Shown here: positions 51,404 to 60,050 of the stretch, one piece after another
How the letters are laid out: each line of letters opens with the position of its first letter
How positions within the stretch are numbered: the first letter of the stretch is position 1
Source: Micromonospora chokoriensis
GTDB taxonomy: Bacteria > Actinomycetota > Actinomycetes > Mycobacteriales > Micromonosporaceae
Direction: 5' to 3'
Assembly (NCBI RefSeq): GCF_900091505.1
Contig: NZ_LT607409.1
Coordinates: 1,798,001-1,862,000, forward strand
Length of the DNA stretch: 64,000 bases
Notes under the pieces: model-generated
The model's input: only the letters and a program-made list of their open reading frames with translations
Databases searched by the model: none
Told to the model about the DNA's origin: nothing
Made by a program: the position numbers and the translations under genes

Positions 51404-52207
51404 CTAGAGCTCGTCGGCGGGGTGCGGGGCGACCATGCCCTGCCGGGTCCGGGCCGCGCACAGCTCGGCCAGCCGCTCGTATGCGGCAATGCCGATCAGC
51501 GCGGTCAGCTCCGGCCCATACGACAGGTACATCGGCTCGGCGCCGACGTGCGCGTCCGTCGAGGAGGTGCACCACCAGTCCAGGTCGTGCCCGCCGGCTC
51601 CCCAACCCCGCCGGTCGAACTCCGACAGGGTGGAGACCAGCACCTTGGAGTTGTCCGGCCGCGTGACCCAGTCCTGATCTCGGCGGATGGGCAGTTGCCA
51701 GCAGACGTCCGGCTTGTATTCCAGCGGGTGGACGCCGTCGCGCAACGCCTGGGCGTGCAGGGCGCAGCCACCACCGCCGGCGAAGTCGGCGTCGTTGAGG
51801 AACACGCACGGACCCTCGGTGCCCTGGGTGGCGGTGCGGCGGGCCGGGTTCTTGCCGTCGATGGTGTCCTCGTCGGTCCAGTTCTTGAACCCGCGCCGGA
51901 AGTGCTGCCAGGTCGCCGGGGTGAGCCGCTTGACGGCGCTGCGGACGCGCTTCTCGTCGTCCGAGTCGGTGAAGAACGCCCCGTGTGAGCAGCAGCCGTC
52001 GGCGGCACGGCCGGCGATGATGCCGTGGCAGCCCTTGCCGAAGATGCAGGTCCAGCGGGACAGCAGCCAGGTCAGGTCGGCCCGGATCAGGTGCGTTGGG
52101 TCAGCCGGGTCGGCGAACTCGATCCACTCCCGGGGGAAGTCCAGTGGCACCTCGCGGCTACGGGGATCGCCCGGGTCGTCCACCAGCACACGGAGCTCCA
52201 TCGTCAC
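51404..52207 (-). CDS. Cysteine-rich conserved protein (Rv0495c-like)
   Basis: This 267-residue protein has many conserved-looking cysteines ('[12 protein letters not shown]', '[10 protein letters not shown]', 'GPCVFLND', '[11 protein letters not shown]', 'DVCWQLP', 'WWCTSS'), a pattern that suggests a metal or iron-sulfur site as in DUF3109/YkgJ-like proteins. The gene next to ppx in M. tuberculosis (Rv0495c) encodes, as I recall, a protein of this kind, and the position here is the same. Biochemical function unknown. The GTG at 52207 follows TACGCT by seven bases; an ATG two codons later is possible. Confidence 0.82.
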   Translation of the reverse strand: MTMELRVLVDDPGDPRSREVPLDFPREWIEFADPADPTHLIRADLTWLLSRWTCIFGKGCHGIIAGRAADGCCSHGAFFTDSDDEKRVRSAVKRLTPATWQHFRRGFKNWTDEDTIDGKNPARRTATQGTEGPCVFLNDADFAGGGGCALHAQALRDGVHPLEYKPDVCWQLPIRRDQDWVTRPDNSKVLVSTLSEFDRRGWGAGGHDLDWWCTSSTDAHVGAEPMYLSYGPELTALIGIAAYERLAELCAARTRQGMVAPHPADEL

Positions 52208-52281
52208 CCGGCCCAGCGTACGCGCGGTGTGGTCGGCAGGCCGGCGAGCCGCGCAAACGTGTTGCGCCTAGGGTCTTCATC

Positions 52282-53226
52282 ATGCGACTGGGTGTCCTCG
52301 ACGTCGGATCCAACACGGTTCACCTCCTCGTGGTGGACGCGCATCACGGCGCGCACCCGTGGCCCGCGCACTCGGAGAAGGTGGTGCTCCGGCTGGCCGA
52401 GCAGATCGGCCCCGACGGCGCGCTGACCGAGGCGGGGGCGGACGGCCTGGTCAAGGCCGTTGGCATGGCCAAGGCGGCGTCCGCCGGGTTGGAGGCCGAC
52501 GACCTGATCGCGTTCGCCACGTCCGCGGTGCGGGACGCCACCAACGCGGCCAACGTGCTGGCCCGGGTCCGCGACGAGACCGGCGTACGCCTGGCGGTGC
52601 TCTCCGGGGCGGACGAGGCGCGCATGACGTTCCTGGCGGTCCGGCGTTGGTTCGGCTGGTCGGCGGGGCGGCTGCTGGTGCTGGACATCGGCGGCGGCTC
52701 CCTGGAGATCGCGGCCGGGATCGACGAGGACCCGGACGTCGCGATCTCGCTGCCGCTCGGCGCCGGCCGGCTGACCCGGGAGCGGCTGCGGGTCGACCCG
52801 GCCAGCGCGGTGCCGCCGTCGGCGGAGGCCGTCGAGAAGCTCCGGGAGTACGTCGAGGGTCGGTTGGACAAGGTGGCCGACCAGATCACCCAGGTCGGCT
52901 GGGACCGCACCGTGGCCACGTCGAAGACGTTCCGCACCCTGGCCCGGCTGGCCGGGGCGGCGCCGTCCGGTGCCGGGCTGTGGGTGCGGCGCAGCCTGAC
53001 CCGCGCCGGGTTGCGGCAGGTGATCGGGTTCATCCGGCACATCCCACCGGCGCAGCTCATGGAGTTGGAGGGGGTCAGCGCCGCGCGGGCCCACCAGTTG
53101 CTGGCCGGTGCGGTGGTCGCCGAGGCGGTGATGCGCCGGCTGGACATGGACTCGCTGGACATCTGCCCGTGGGCCCTGCGGGAGGGGGTCATCCTCCGCC
53201 GGCTCGATCAACTCGAACCGATCTGA
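52282..53226 (+). CDS. Exopolyphosphatase / pppGpp phosphohydrolase (Ppx/GppA)
   Basis: The 314-residue ASKHA-fold enzyme has '[16 protein letters not shown]' (phosphate 1 loop, 4-19) and '[16 protein letters not shown]' (phosphate 2 loop). It is the short form without the HD-like C-terminal domain, like mycobacterial Ppx1. It hydrolyses polyphosphate or pppGpp and so links to phosphate stress. TAGGGT ends seven bases before the ATG at 52282. The upstream open frame is spurious. Confidence 0.92.
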   Translation: MRLGVLDVGSNTVHLLVVDAHHGAHPWPAHSEKVVLRLAEQIGPDGALTEAGADGLVKAVGMAKAASAGLEADDLIAFATSAVRDATNAANVLARVRDETGVRLAVLSGADEARMTFLAVRRWFGWSAGRLLVLDIGGGSLEIAAGIDEDPDVAISLPLGAGRLTRERLRVDPASAVPPSAEAVEKLREYVEGRLDKVADQITQVGWDRTVATSKTFRTLARLAGAAPSGAGLWVRRSLTRAGLRQVIGFIRHIPPAQLMELEGVSAARAHQLLAGAVVAEAVMRRLDMDSLDICPWALREGVILRRLDQLEPI

Positions 53227-53301
53227 TCGAAGTTCCGGTTTCGGGCGGTTTGCCGGCGCTCGTCACGATGTCCTGAGCGCCCCCGGGCTACGCTGGCTGA
53301 T

Positions 53302-54108
53302 GTGACTTCCCGCGTTCCCGTGCTTCTGTCCAGCTCGTCGGTCTTTCCCGAGCCGACCGCGGCGGCGTTCCAACTGGCTGCGGCGCTCGGGTACGACGGC
53401 GTCGAGGTGATGGTCTGGACCGACGTGGTCAGCCAGGACGCGGGCGCGTTGCGCGGCCTGTCGGAGCACTACGGTGTGCCGGTGCTCTCGGTGCACGCGC
53501 CCTGCCTGCTGGTCACCCAGCGGGTGTGGAGTCCGGACCCGTGGGAGCGGCTGCGCAAGGCCGCCGAGCTGGCCGAGACGTTGGAGGCGCCGACCGTCGT
53601 GGTGCACCCTCCGTTCACCTGGCAACGGGACTACGCCCGCAACTTCGCCGAGGGGTTGGCAGGCGTCGGGGACCGGTTCCCCGGGCTGCGGTTCGCGGTG
53701 GAGAACATGTACCCGGTGCGGATGGCGGGACGGCAGTTCGTCCCGTACGTCCCCGGCTGGGATCCCACCGACACCGGCTACCCGGCGTACACCCTGGATC
53801 TTTCGCACTGCGCGGCCTCGCACAGCGACCCGCTGGAGATGGCCGACCGGATGGGCGCCGGGCTGGCGCACGTGCATCTCGGTGACGGCACCGGCGAGGG
53901 CCGCGACGAGCACCTGGTGCCCGGTCGGGGCACCCAGCCCTGCGGTGAGCTGCTCTCCTCGCTGGCCGGGCGTGGCTTCACCGGGGCGGTCGCGGTGGAG
54001 GTGGCCACCCGGGGCGCGAAGAGCCGCGCGGTACGCGAGGCGGACCTGCGTGCCGCGCTGGAGTTCGCCCGCCAACACCTGACCGCGTCGTCCCCGGTCG
54101 ACGCCTGA
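53302..54108 (+). CDS. Sugar phosphate isomerase/epimerase-like TIM barrel protein
   Basis: The 268-residue AP-endonuclease family 2 / xylose isomerase-like barrel has 'ALGYDGVEVMVW', 'VLSVHAPCLLV', 'VVVHPPFTWQRDYA', 'RFAVENMYP', 'LDLSHCAAS' and 'LAHVHLGDGTGEGRDEHLVPGRG', which carry the His/Glu/Asp metal ligands of the family. The substrate is unknown. It follows ppx as in M. tuberculosis (Rv0498 region). TACGCT lies seven bases before the GTG. Confidence 0.88.
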   Translation: MTSRVPVLLSSSSVFPEPTAAAFQLAAALGYDGVEVMVWTDVVSQDAGALRGLSEHYGVPVLSVHAPCLLVTQRVWSPDPWERLRKAAELAETLEAPTVVVHPPFTWQRDYARNFAEGLAGVGDRFPGLRFAVENMYPVRMAGRQFVPYVPGWDPTDTGYPAYTLDLSHCAASHSDPLEMADRMGAGLAHVHLGDGTGEGRDEHLVPGRGTQPCGELLSSLAGRGFTGAVAVEVATRGAKSRAVREADLRAALEFARQHLTASSPVDA

Positions 54109-54132
54109 CCGGTCCGCCCGAAAAGGGTGGTG

Positions 54133-54720
54133 TCAGCTGACCGGCGAGAGCGACTCGACGCCGCCGGTCGGCTGCGGCGCGACGGTCACCTGCTCACCGA
54201 CCGCCGCCCGCTTGCGGGCCCGGTGCGCCGCCACGTGCGAGCGGGTGGCGCAGCGCTCGGAGCAGAACCGTCGGCAGCAGTTGGACGACGTGTCCAGGTA
54301 GACGTTGCCGCAGCGCTCGTCGGCGCAGACCCCGAAGCGGGCGCTGCCGTACTCGCAGAGCCACACCGACAACCCCCAGGCCGCGCCGGCCAGGTATTCC
54401 GCGCTGACCGACGCGCCCCGGCTGGTCACGTGCATGTGCCAGTCGCTGGAGTCGTGCCCGGAGATGCGCGGCTGCACCGGGAACGCCTCCAGCAGCGCGT
54501 TCAGCTCGGTCACCGCCTCGGCGTCGCGCCCCGAGGTGCCGTACTCGAAGACGTCCCGCAGGCGCTTCTGCGCCCGCCGGAAAATCGCCACATCACGTTC
54601 CACGACCTCGTCGCTCATCCAGGAGTGGTCCTCGGTGAAGAGGGCACGCAGGTCGTCGAGGTCGTCCAGGCGGGCGTTGACCAGGTCAACACCGGTCCGG
54701 GCGTACGCGTCGAAGTTCAC
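54133..54720 (-). CDS. CGNR zinc-finger protein
   Basis: The 195-residue protein has an N-terminal ABATE-like helical domain ('DLVNARLDDLDDLRAL', 'FEYGTSGRDAEAVTELNALL') and a C-terminal CGNR zinc finger ('FGVCADERCGNVYLD', 'CCRRFCSERCATRSHVAAHR'), usual for stress-responsive transcription factors in actinobacteria. TACCGT (54728-54733, minus strand) ends seven bases before the GTG. Confidence 0.92.
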   Translation of the reverse strand: MNFDAYARTGVDLVNARLDDLDDLRALFTEDHSWMSDEVVERDVAIFRRAQKRLRDVFEYGTSGRDAEAVTELNALLEAFPVQPRISGHDSSDWHMHVTSRGASVSAEYLAGAAWGLSVWLCEYGSARFGVCADERCGNVYLDTSSNCCRRFCSERCATRSHVAAHRARKRAAVGEQVTVAPQPTGGVESLSPVS

Positions 54721-54739
54721 GCCCCCAACGGTAGACGAC

Positions 54740-55906
54740 TCACGGGGCGCGTGGCGCGTCGATGTAGTGCGGTAGGAACCGCGCGTAGCCGTCGGTGATC
54801 AGGCTGGCGCTCTCCCGCACCCCGACCCCTGCCGACTCGCCGTCGACGATCCAGCTGCCCAGCACCACCCGGTTGCCGGCGAACTGCGGCAACGCCCGGA
54901 ACTCCTGGTAGCACCAGCCCTCGTCACCGTAGATCCCCGGATTGTGGATCTCCTCGTCGGCGGTGACGATGCGTACCGAACCGCCCTCCCGGCCCAGCAG
55001 CGGCTTGGCCACGTACTCGGGCATGCCGCGCGGCGAGTCGAGGTAGGCCGGGAGCAGGTACTCGTGGTCGGGGTAGAGCTCCCAGAGGACGGCGAGCAAC
55101 GCCTTGTTGGACAGCAGCAGCTTCCAGGCCGGCTCGATCCAGGTGGTCGGGGTGCCCGGGGCCAGCGCCGCCGGCCCGTACGGCTCGGCCAGCATCCACT
55201 CCCACGGGTAGAGCTTGAAGCACGTGGTCACCGGTTGGTCGTCGGCGTCGACGAAGCGCCGGCCGTCCCAGCCGATCTCCTGGATGGGCTGCAACGTGAC
55301 GCTCAGGCCGGCCTGTCGGGCCGTCTCGGCGAGGTAACCGGCGGTCATGTGGTCCTCGCCGGACTCCTCCTCGTTCGACCAGAGCACGTGCACCCGGGGC
55401 TCGTGCAGACCGGCACCGATCTTCGCCCAGGTGCCGACCAGCCGCTCGTGCAGGCTGTTCCACTGGTCCAGTTCCGGCCGGCTCTGCTCCAGCCAGTACC
55501 ACTGGATGATGCTCGCCTCGACCAGCGCGGTCGGGGTGTCCGCGTTGTACTCCAGCATCTTCGGGGGCCAGGTGCCGTCGTACGCCAGGTCGAAGCGCCC
55601 GTAGAGGGTGGGTGGCGCCTCGCGCAGCGACCGGGCCACCGCGTCGGCCGCCCAGGCCGGGATGCCGAACTCGGCGTACCGGCGGTGGGCCACCACGTGT
55701 TCGGCGGCGGCCACCGACATGCGGTGCAGCTCCTCGGTGGCCTCCTCCAGCCGCAGCACCTCGTCCAGGTCGAAGGCGTAAGCGGCGGTCTCGTCCCAGT
55801 ACGACATGATCCCGCCGTCGGGCAGTTCGGTGTCGACGTAGATCAGGCCCTGCTCCCGGATGCTGGTGCTCCAGTCGGGTCGCGGGGTGACGGTCTCGCG
55901 GCGCAT
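54740..55906 (-). CDS. YgiC-like glutathionylspermidine synthase-family ATP-grasp enzyme
   Basis: The 388-residue protein resembles E. coli YgiC/YjfC: 'TPRPDWSTSIREQGL' at the N-terminus, 'LYGRFDLAYDG', 'MLEYNADTPTALVEASIIQW', 'WKLLLSNKALLAVLWELYPDH', 'YVAKPLLGREGGSVRIV' and 'GSWIVDGESAGVGVRES'. It has the C-terminal synthetase (ATP-grasp) half only, without the amidase domain. It should make an amide bond, but the substrates are unknown. It starts one base after the small lipoprotein gene, the same pairing as ygiB-ygiC. Confidence 0.9.
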   Translation of the reverse strand: MRRETVTPRPDWSTSIREQGLIYVDTELPDGGIMSYWDETAAYAFDLDEVLRLEEATEELHRMSVAAAEHVVAHRRYAEFGIPAWAADAVARSLREAPPTLYGRFDLAYDGTWPPKMLEYNADTPTALVEASIIQWYWLEQSRPELDQWNSLHERLVGTWAKIGAGLHEPRVHVLWSNEEESGEDHMTAGYLAETARQAGLSVTLQPIQEIGWDGRRFVDADDQPVTTCFKLYPWEWMLAEPYGPAALAPGTPTTWIEPAWKLLLSNKALLAVLWELYPDHEYLLPAYLDSPRGMPEYVAKPLLGREGGSVRIVTADEEIHNPGIYGDEGWCYQEFRALPQFAGNRVVLGSWIVDGESAGVGVRESASLITDGYARFLPHYIDAPRAP

Positions 55907-55907
55907 C

Positions 55908-56180
55908 TCAGCCGCCGCAGGCGGCGAGGTGGGTGCCGAACCCGCCGCGATCGGGCAGGGCGGCGGTGGTCGGCTCCGGGGCGGCGCGACCGGCGGCCGG
56001 GTCGGGGACGCGCATCGCCAGCGCGACGGTGTCGCCGCCACCGACCGGCCCGAGGGCGCAGTCGTCGTCATCGTCGTCGTCCGAGGTCATGTTGCAGCCG
56101 GAGAGGGCGAGCGCGAGAGCGGTGAGCGCGCCGAGCTGCACGGAGGCCGACCGGAGCCGGCGGCGGGGGCGTTGTTCCAC
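55908..56180 (-). CDS. Small poly-Asp lipoprotein, YgiB-like partner
   Basis: This 90-residue protein has a basic N-terminus, signal helix and lipobox 'LSGC' at about 26-29. A run of seven Asp followed by Cys ('SDDDDDDDC') and a Pro/Ala-rich middle come next, and the end is 'GGFGTHLAACGG'. The lipoprotein and the 'GGFG' near the C-terminus recall YgiB (DUF1190). Coupling to the ATP-grasp gene suggests that this peptide, perhaps its C-terminus or Asp run, is modified by it. That is inference. Confidence 0.72.
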   Translation of the reverse strand: MEQRPRRRLRSASVQLGALTALALALSGCNMTSDDDDDDDCALGPVGGGDTVALAMRVPDPAAGRAAPEPTTAALPDRGGFGTHLAACGG

Positions 56181-56265
56181 GGCATCGTTGTAGCTGATGC
56201 GCGCCAGCGCCGCAGCCCCGGCCGCCCCTCGGCGGGGGGCCCGGCAGGGGCGTTACGCTCGGCTC

Positions 56266-57186
56266 ATGCTCCGTTCCCTCATCCTCGCCGCCTCCCGGTC
56301 ATCCCAGGTCGAGCGGCTCGTCGCGACCGCCCCGTACACCCGGGACGTCGTTCGCCGGTTCGTCGCCGGCGCTGCCACCGACGACGCGTTGCGCGCGACC
56401 CGCGGGCTCGTCGACGACGGTCTCGCGGTCACCCTCGACCACCTCGGCGAGGACACCGTCACCCCCGAACAGGCCATCGCCACCCGTGACGAATACCTGA
56501 AGTTGCTGAAGTTGCTCGCCGCTGCCGGGCTCACCCCGGCCGCCGAGGTCAGCGTGAAGTTGTCCGCCCTCGGCCAGATGTTCGACGAGCAGTTGGCGTA
56601 CGACAACGCGCGGGCGATCTGCGCGGCGGCCGACGCGGCGGGCACCACCGTCACCCTGGACATGGAGGACCACACCACCACGGACTCGACCCTGGAGGTG
56701 CTGAGCCGGTTGCGCAAGGACTTCCCGTCGACGGGCGCGGTGCTCCAGGCGTACCTGCGTCGGACCGAGTCGGACTGCCGGGAGCTGTCCTCGGCCGGGT
56801 CGCGGGTGCGGCTGTGCAAGGGCGCCTACAAGGAGCCGGAGTCGGTGGCGTACCAGTCGGCCCGTGAGGTGGACAAGTCGTACGTGCGGTGCATGAACAT
56901 CCTGATGTCCGGAGACGGTTATCCGATGCTGGCGACCCACGACCCGCGGATGATCGCCATCGGTGAGGACCGGGCCCGCTGGTTCGACCGGGGGCCGGAG
57001 CGCTTCGAGTTCCAGATGCTCTACGGCATCCGCCCGGAGGAGCAGGCGCGCCTGGCCGGCGAGGGTTACACGGTGCGCACCTACGTCCCGTACGGCGACG
57101 AGTGGTACGGCTACCTGATGCGCCGGCTCGCCGAGCGCCCGGCCAACCTGGTCTTCTTCGGCCGGGCTCTGATCTCCAAGAAGTAA
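56266..57186 (+). CDS. Proline dehydrogenase
   Basis: The 306-residue monofunctional FAD enzyme oxidises proline to pyrroline-5-carboxylate. Conserved blocks are 'EVSVKLSALG', 'TLDMEDHTTTDSTLEVL', 'SRVRLCKGAYKEPESVAYQ' and the substrate-binding 'RTYVPYGDEWYGYLMRRLAERPAN'. No pyrroline-5-carboxylate dehydrogenase gene is in the window. TACGCT lies six bases before the ATG, although no good -35 is seen. A terminator follows. Confidence 0.95.
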   Translation: MLRSLILAASRSSQVERLVATAPYTRDVVRRFVAGAATDDALRATRGLVDDGLAVTLDHLGEDTVTPEQAIATRDEYLKLLKLLAAAGLTPAAEVSVKLSALGQMFDEQLAYDNARAICAAADAAGTTVTLDMEDHTTTDSTLEVLSRLRKDFPSTGAVLQAYLRRTESDCRELSSAGSRVRLCKGAYKEPESVAYQSAREVDKSYVRCMNILMSGDGYPMLATHDPRMIAIGEDRARWFDRGPERFEFQMLYGIRPEEQARLAGEGYTVRTYVPYGDEWYGYLMRRLAERPANLVFFGRALISKK

Positions 57187-57200
57187 CCCGGATCCGGTCG

Positions 57201-57238
57201 ACGGGCCGGCGGTGACCCCTGTGGTCCCGCCGGCCCGT
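57201..57238 (+). terminator. Terminator after proline dehydrogenase
   Basis: A perfect 12-bp stem (57201-57212 with 57227-57238) with a 14-nt loop, 14 bp after the stop. Confidence 0.75.
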
Positions 57239-57251
57239 TCGCGTCTGCGGG

Positions 57252-57280
57252 TTGACGATGTTGGCTAAGTGGGTTAGCTT
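57252..57280 (+). promoter_or_regulatory. Promoter with overlapping operator for hydrolase-tetR operon
   Basis: TTGACG (57252-57257), a 17-bp spacer and TAGCTT (57275-57280) are followed by seven bases and the ATG at 57288, so transcription should start at or just before the A of ATG. The spacer and -10 hold GCTAA-gtggg-TTAGC (57264-57278), a palindrome where the downstream-encoded TetR protein could block polymerase. Confidence 0.75.
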
Positions 57281-57287
57281 TACGGCT

Positions 57288-58088
57288 ATGACAGCTAGCC
57301 AGGTTCGCCGCGACGGCGGACACATCGCGTACGAGGTACACGGCGAGGGCCCTCTGGTCGTCCTCGCGCACGGCATGGGCGAGAACCGGGCGAGCTACCG
57401 GCACCTCGTGCCGCTGCTGGTCGCGGCCGGTCACCGGGTCGCCTCGGTCGACGTACGGGGCCACGGCGAGTCGAGCGTCGGCTGGCCGACGTACGCACCG
57501 GCCGAGGTCGGCGCGGACCTGCTGGCCGTGGTCCGTGACATCGACGCCGGCCCGGCCGTGCTGGTGGGCAGCTCGTCCAGCGCGGCGGCGGTGGTCTTCG
57601 CCGCGACCGACGCGCCCGAGTTGGTCAGCGGCATCGTGCAGGTCGGCGCGTTCGTCGGTCAGCCCAAGCTCAACCCGTTGGTGCGGATGGCGATGTGGTC
57701 GGTGCTGCACAGCCCTCGACTGTTCGGGATGTTCCACAGGACACTGTTCCCGGTGCACCGCCCCGCCGACGACGCCGCGTACCGCAGGTCGATGGTGACC
57801 AACCTGCGCGAGCCCGGCCGGATGGCCGCGGTGCGCGGTGTGATCGTGCCGGTCGAGCCGCACTGGACGGCCCGTGCCCCGCAGGTGCGGCAGCCGGTGC
57901 TGGTGCTAATGGGCGCCAAGGACCCGGACTTCCCCAACCCGGGGGCCGAGGCGCGAGCCGCCCGGCGGCTCTTCCGCACCGCCGAGGCCCGGATGATCGA
58001 GGAATCCGGCCACTACCCGCACGCCGACCGGCCGCAGCGCATGGCCGACGAGCTGCTCGGCTTCCTGGCGGTGTGCACCCGTGCCTAG
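57288..58088 (+). CDS. Alpha/beta hydrolase
   Basis: The 266-residue hydrolase has 'LAHGMGENRASY' as oxyanion region, a Ser-rich nucleophile elbow 'VGSSSSAAA' in which Ser96 is the likely nucleophile, 'MGAKDPDFPNP' with the acid, and 'EESGHYPHADRP' with the His. Ser at the usual Gly after the nucleophile is unusual. It is co-transcribed with the TetR gene, which overlaps its end by eight bases, and may degrade the inducer of that regulator. Confidence 0.88.
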   Translation: MTASQVRRDGGHIAYEVHGEGPLVVLAHGMGENRASYRHLVPLLVAAGHRVASVDVRGHGESSVGWPTYAPAEVGADLLAVVRDIDAGPAVLVGSSSSAAAVVFAATDAPELVSGIVQVGAFVGQPKLNPLVRMAMWSVLHSPRLFGMFHRTLFPVHRPADDAAYRRSMVTNLREPGRMAAVRGVIVPVEPHWTARAPQVRQPVLVLMGAKDPDFPNPGAEARAARRLFRTAEARMIEESGHYPHADRPQRMADELLGFLAVCTRA

Positions 58089-58656
58089 GGTCGGTCTCAA
58101 CCAGCAGACGGTGGTGCGGGAGGCCGCCCGGCTGGCCGACGAGGTCGGCTACCAGCAGCTCACCCTGGCCGCGCTCGCCGGCCGGCTCGGGGTGGCGCTG
58201 CCCAGCCTCTACAAACACGTGCGGGGTGCGGACGCACTGGCCCAGAAGCTGTCCGCCCTGGCCACCGCCGAGCTGGCCACCGAGCTGACCACCGCCGCCG
58301 TCGGTCGCTCGGGTGGGGACGCGTTGCGGGCGATGGCCGACGCCTACCGCGCCTACGCCCACCGGCATCCCGGCCGCTACCCGGCGACCCAGCAGGTGCC
58401 CGACCCGACCGATCCGGAGCACGTCGAGGCGGGCGAGCGGGCGGTCGGCGCGATCTTCGCGGTGCTGCGCGGGTACGGGCTCACCGGCGACGACGCCGTG
58501 GACGCGACCCGTGCCCTGCGCAGCGCCCTGCACGGCTTCGTCGCCCTGGAGGCCGCGGGCGGCTTCGGCCTGCCCCGTGAACTCGACCGCTCGTACCACC
58601 AACTGGTCGCCAGCATGGACATCTCGTTCCGCTCCTGGCCGGTCACGGACGCGTGA
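58081..58656 (+). CDS. TetR-family regulator
   Basis: This 191-residue regulator has an N-terminal TetR HTH ('YQQLTLAALAGRLGVALPSLYKHVRG', about 24-49) and a C-terminal WHG-type domain ('ALRSALHGFVALEAAGGFG'). Its GTG start lies within the last codons of the hydrolase gene. It probably represses its own operon at 57.26 kb. Confidence 0.92.
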   Translation: MPRVGLNQQTVVREAARLADEVGYQQLTLAALAGRLGVALPSLYKHVRGADALAQKLSALATAELATELTTAAVGRSGGDALRAMADAYRAYAHRHPGRYPATQQVPDPTDPEHVEAGERAVGAIFAVLRGYGLTGDDAVDATRALRSALHGFVALEAAGGFGLPRELDRSYHQLVASMDISFRSWPVTDA

Positions 58657-58714
58657 ACGGACCGGCACCGGGGCGGCCTCGCCCCGCTCAGGTAATGGTC
58701 GTACCCTTCGGCGG

Positions 58715-60007
58715 GTGACTGACGGGGTGCAGCAACGGCCAGCACCACGGCGGCTCTGGCCGCTGTGGACGGTGTTCCTGGTGGTCGTCGTGCTGCTGGG
58801 CTGTGGCGTGCCGGCGGTGCTCGTCGTCGGGGTGATCCGGGAGAACGGCCCCCGAGCCACGTTCAGTCGGGCCGGCGTCTCGACGGCCGACGATCCCGCC
58901 ACCGTGGCGGCCCGGGCGCTCGCCGACCGGATGACCGCTCAACTCAACCGGCAGTCCACCGCGCTGCTCGGCGGGGACCGCGCCGGTTTCCTCGCCGTCG
59001 CCGACCCCGTGGCACACGGTGACCTGCGCCGACGCTTCGCCGCGCTCCGCGAGCTCAAGGTGACCGTCTGGCGGGCCGAACCGAGCGGTCTGCCCGCACC
59101 GGTCGTCGGCAAGCCGGGGGAGTGGCGGCTCCTCGTGCGCTTCCAGTACTGCTTCGTCGCGCCGGACTGCCGGCCCAGCCCGGTGCTGATCGGCACCCGG
59201 TGGCGGGACAACGGCGACCAGCCCCGCCTGGTCGCCGTTGAGGAATCCAAGTCGGTGGAGACCGGCACCCGACCGTGGGAGATCAGCGATCTGGCCGTGG
59301 CGGTCGGCGCGCGGACCATCGTCGCCACCACCCCCGCGTTGCGCGGCAAACTGCCCGGCCTGCTCACCCAGGCCGAGGCGGCGGCCAAGGTCGCCGACGG
59401 GTACGCGCTGACCGGGTCGCCGCCGGACCGCTACCGGATCTTCTACGCCGGTCCCGCCGAGTGGCAGCGGTGGTACGGCGGCGACCGGCCGGAGTGGACC
59501 GGCGGGTATGCGGTGACAGTCGGCGGCGGTCACCACGAGGTGGTGCTCAACGCCGAAGGGCTCTCCAGCAGTGGCACCGACGACCTGCTCCGGCACGAGC
59601 TGACCCACGCGGCGTCGTTGCCCGAGCGCGGCTACCCGGGCAAGACGACCTGGTGGCTGGTGGAGGGGCTGGCCGAGCTGGCGGGTGCCGGTGGTCAGGC
59701 GGTCGACAGGTACGAGGGCATCCCCGAGGTGCGCAAACTGGTCCGGGGCGGTTGGGACGGTCAGTTGGCGGGCGTCAACCCCGCCGACGACGCCTCGGCC
59801 GAGCGGGTCGCCGGCAGTTACGGCGTCGGCTACCTCGCCGTCCGACACCTCGTCGACAGGTACGGGCCGCAGTCGTTGCTCGCCTTCTTCAAGGCGGTGG
59901 TGCACGAGCGCGACACCCTCGACGTGGCCGCCGAGCAGGCGTTCGGCGAGAAGTGGTCGACGCTGCACGACGAGTGCGTCGCGTACGTCCGCGCTGCCAG
60001 CGCCTGA
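58715..60007 (+). CDS. Membrane-anchored zinc metallopeptidase-like protein
   Basis: The 430-residue protein has one N-terminal membrane helix (about 16-40) and an external region ending in a gluzincin-like peptidase domain: 'HELTH' at 294-298 and 'WWLVEGLAELAG' with Glu317 or Glu321 as third ligand. The middle domain (about 55-190) looks like an NTF2-type or structural domain with a Cys pair ('YCFVAPDC'). Target unknown. TACCCT lies seven bases before the GTG at 58715; the longer upstream frame overlaps TetR and is rejected. Confidence 0.82.
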   Translation: MTDGVQQRPAPRRLWPLWTVFLVVVVLLGCGVPAVLVVGVIRENGPRATFSRAGVSTADDPATVAARALADRMTAQLNRQSTALLGGDRAGFLAVADPVAHGDLRRRFAALRELKVTVWRAEPSGLPAPVVGKPGEWRLLVRFQYCFVAPDCRPSPVLIGTRWRDNGDQPRLVAVEESKSVETGTRPWEISDLAVAVGARTIVATTPALRGKLPGLLTQAEAAAKVADGYALTGSPPDRYRIFYAGPAEWQRWYGGDRPEWTGGYAVTVGGGHHEVVLNAEGLSSSGTDDLLRHELTHAASLPERGYPGKTTWWLVEGLAELAGAGGQAVDRYEGIPEVRKLVRGGWDGQLAGVNPADDASAERVAGSYGVGYLAVRHLVDRYGPQSLLAFFKAVVHERDTLDVAAEQAFGEKWSTLHDECVAYVRAASA

Positions 60008-60050
60008 CGGTCCCGGTGGGCGGTGTGACGGTCGGTCGTACCATCGATGG

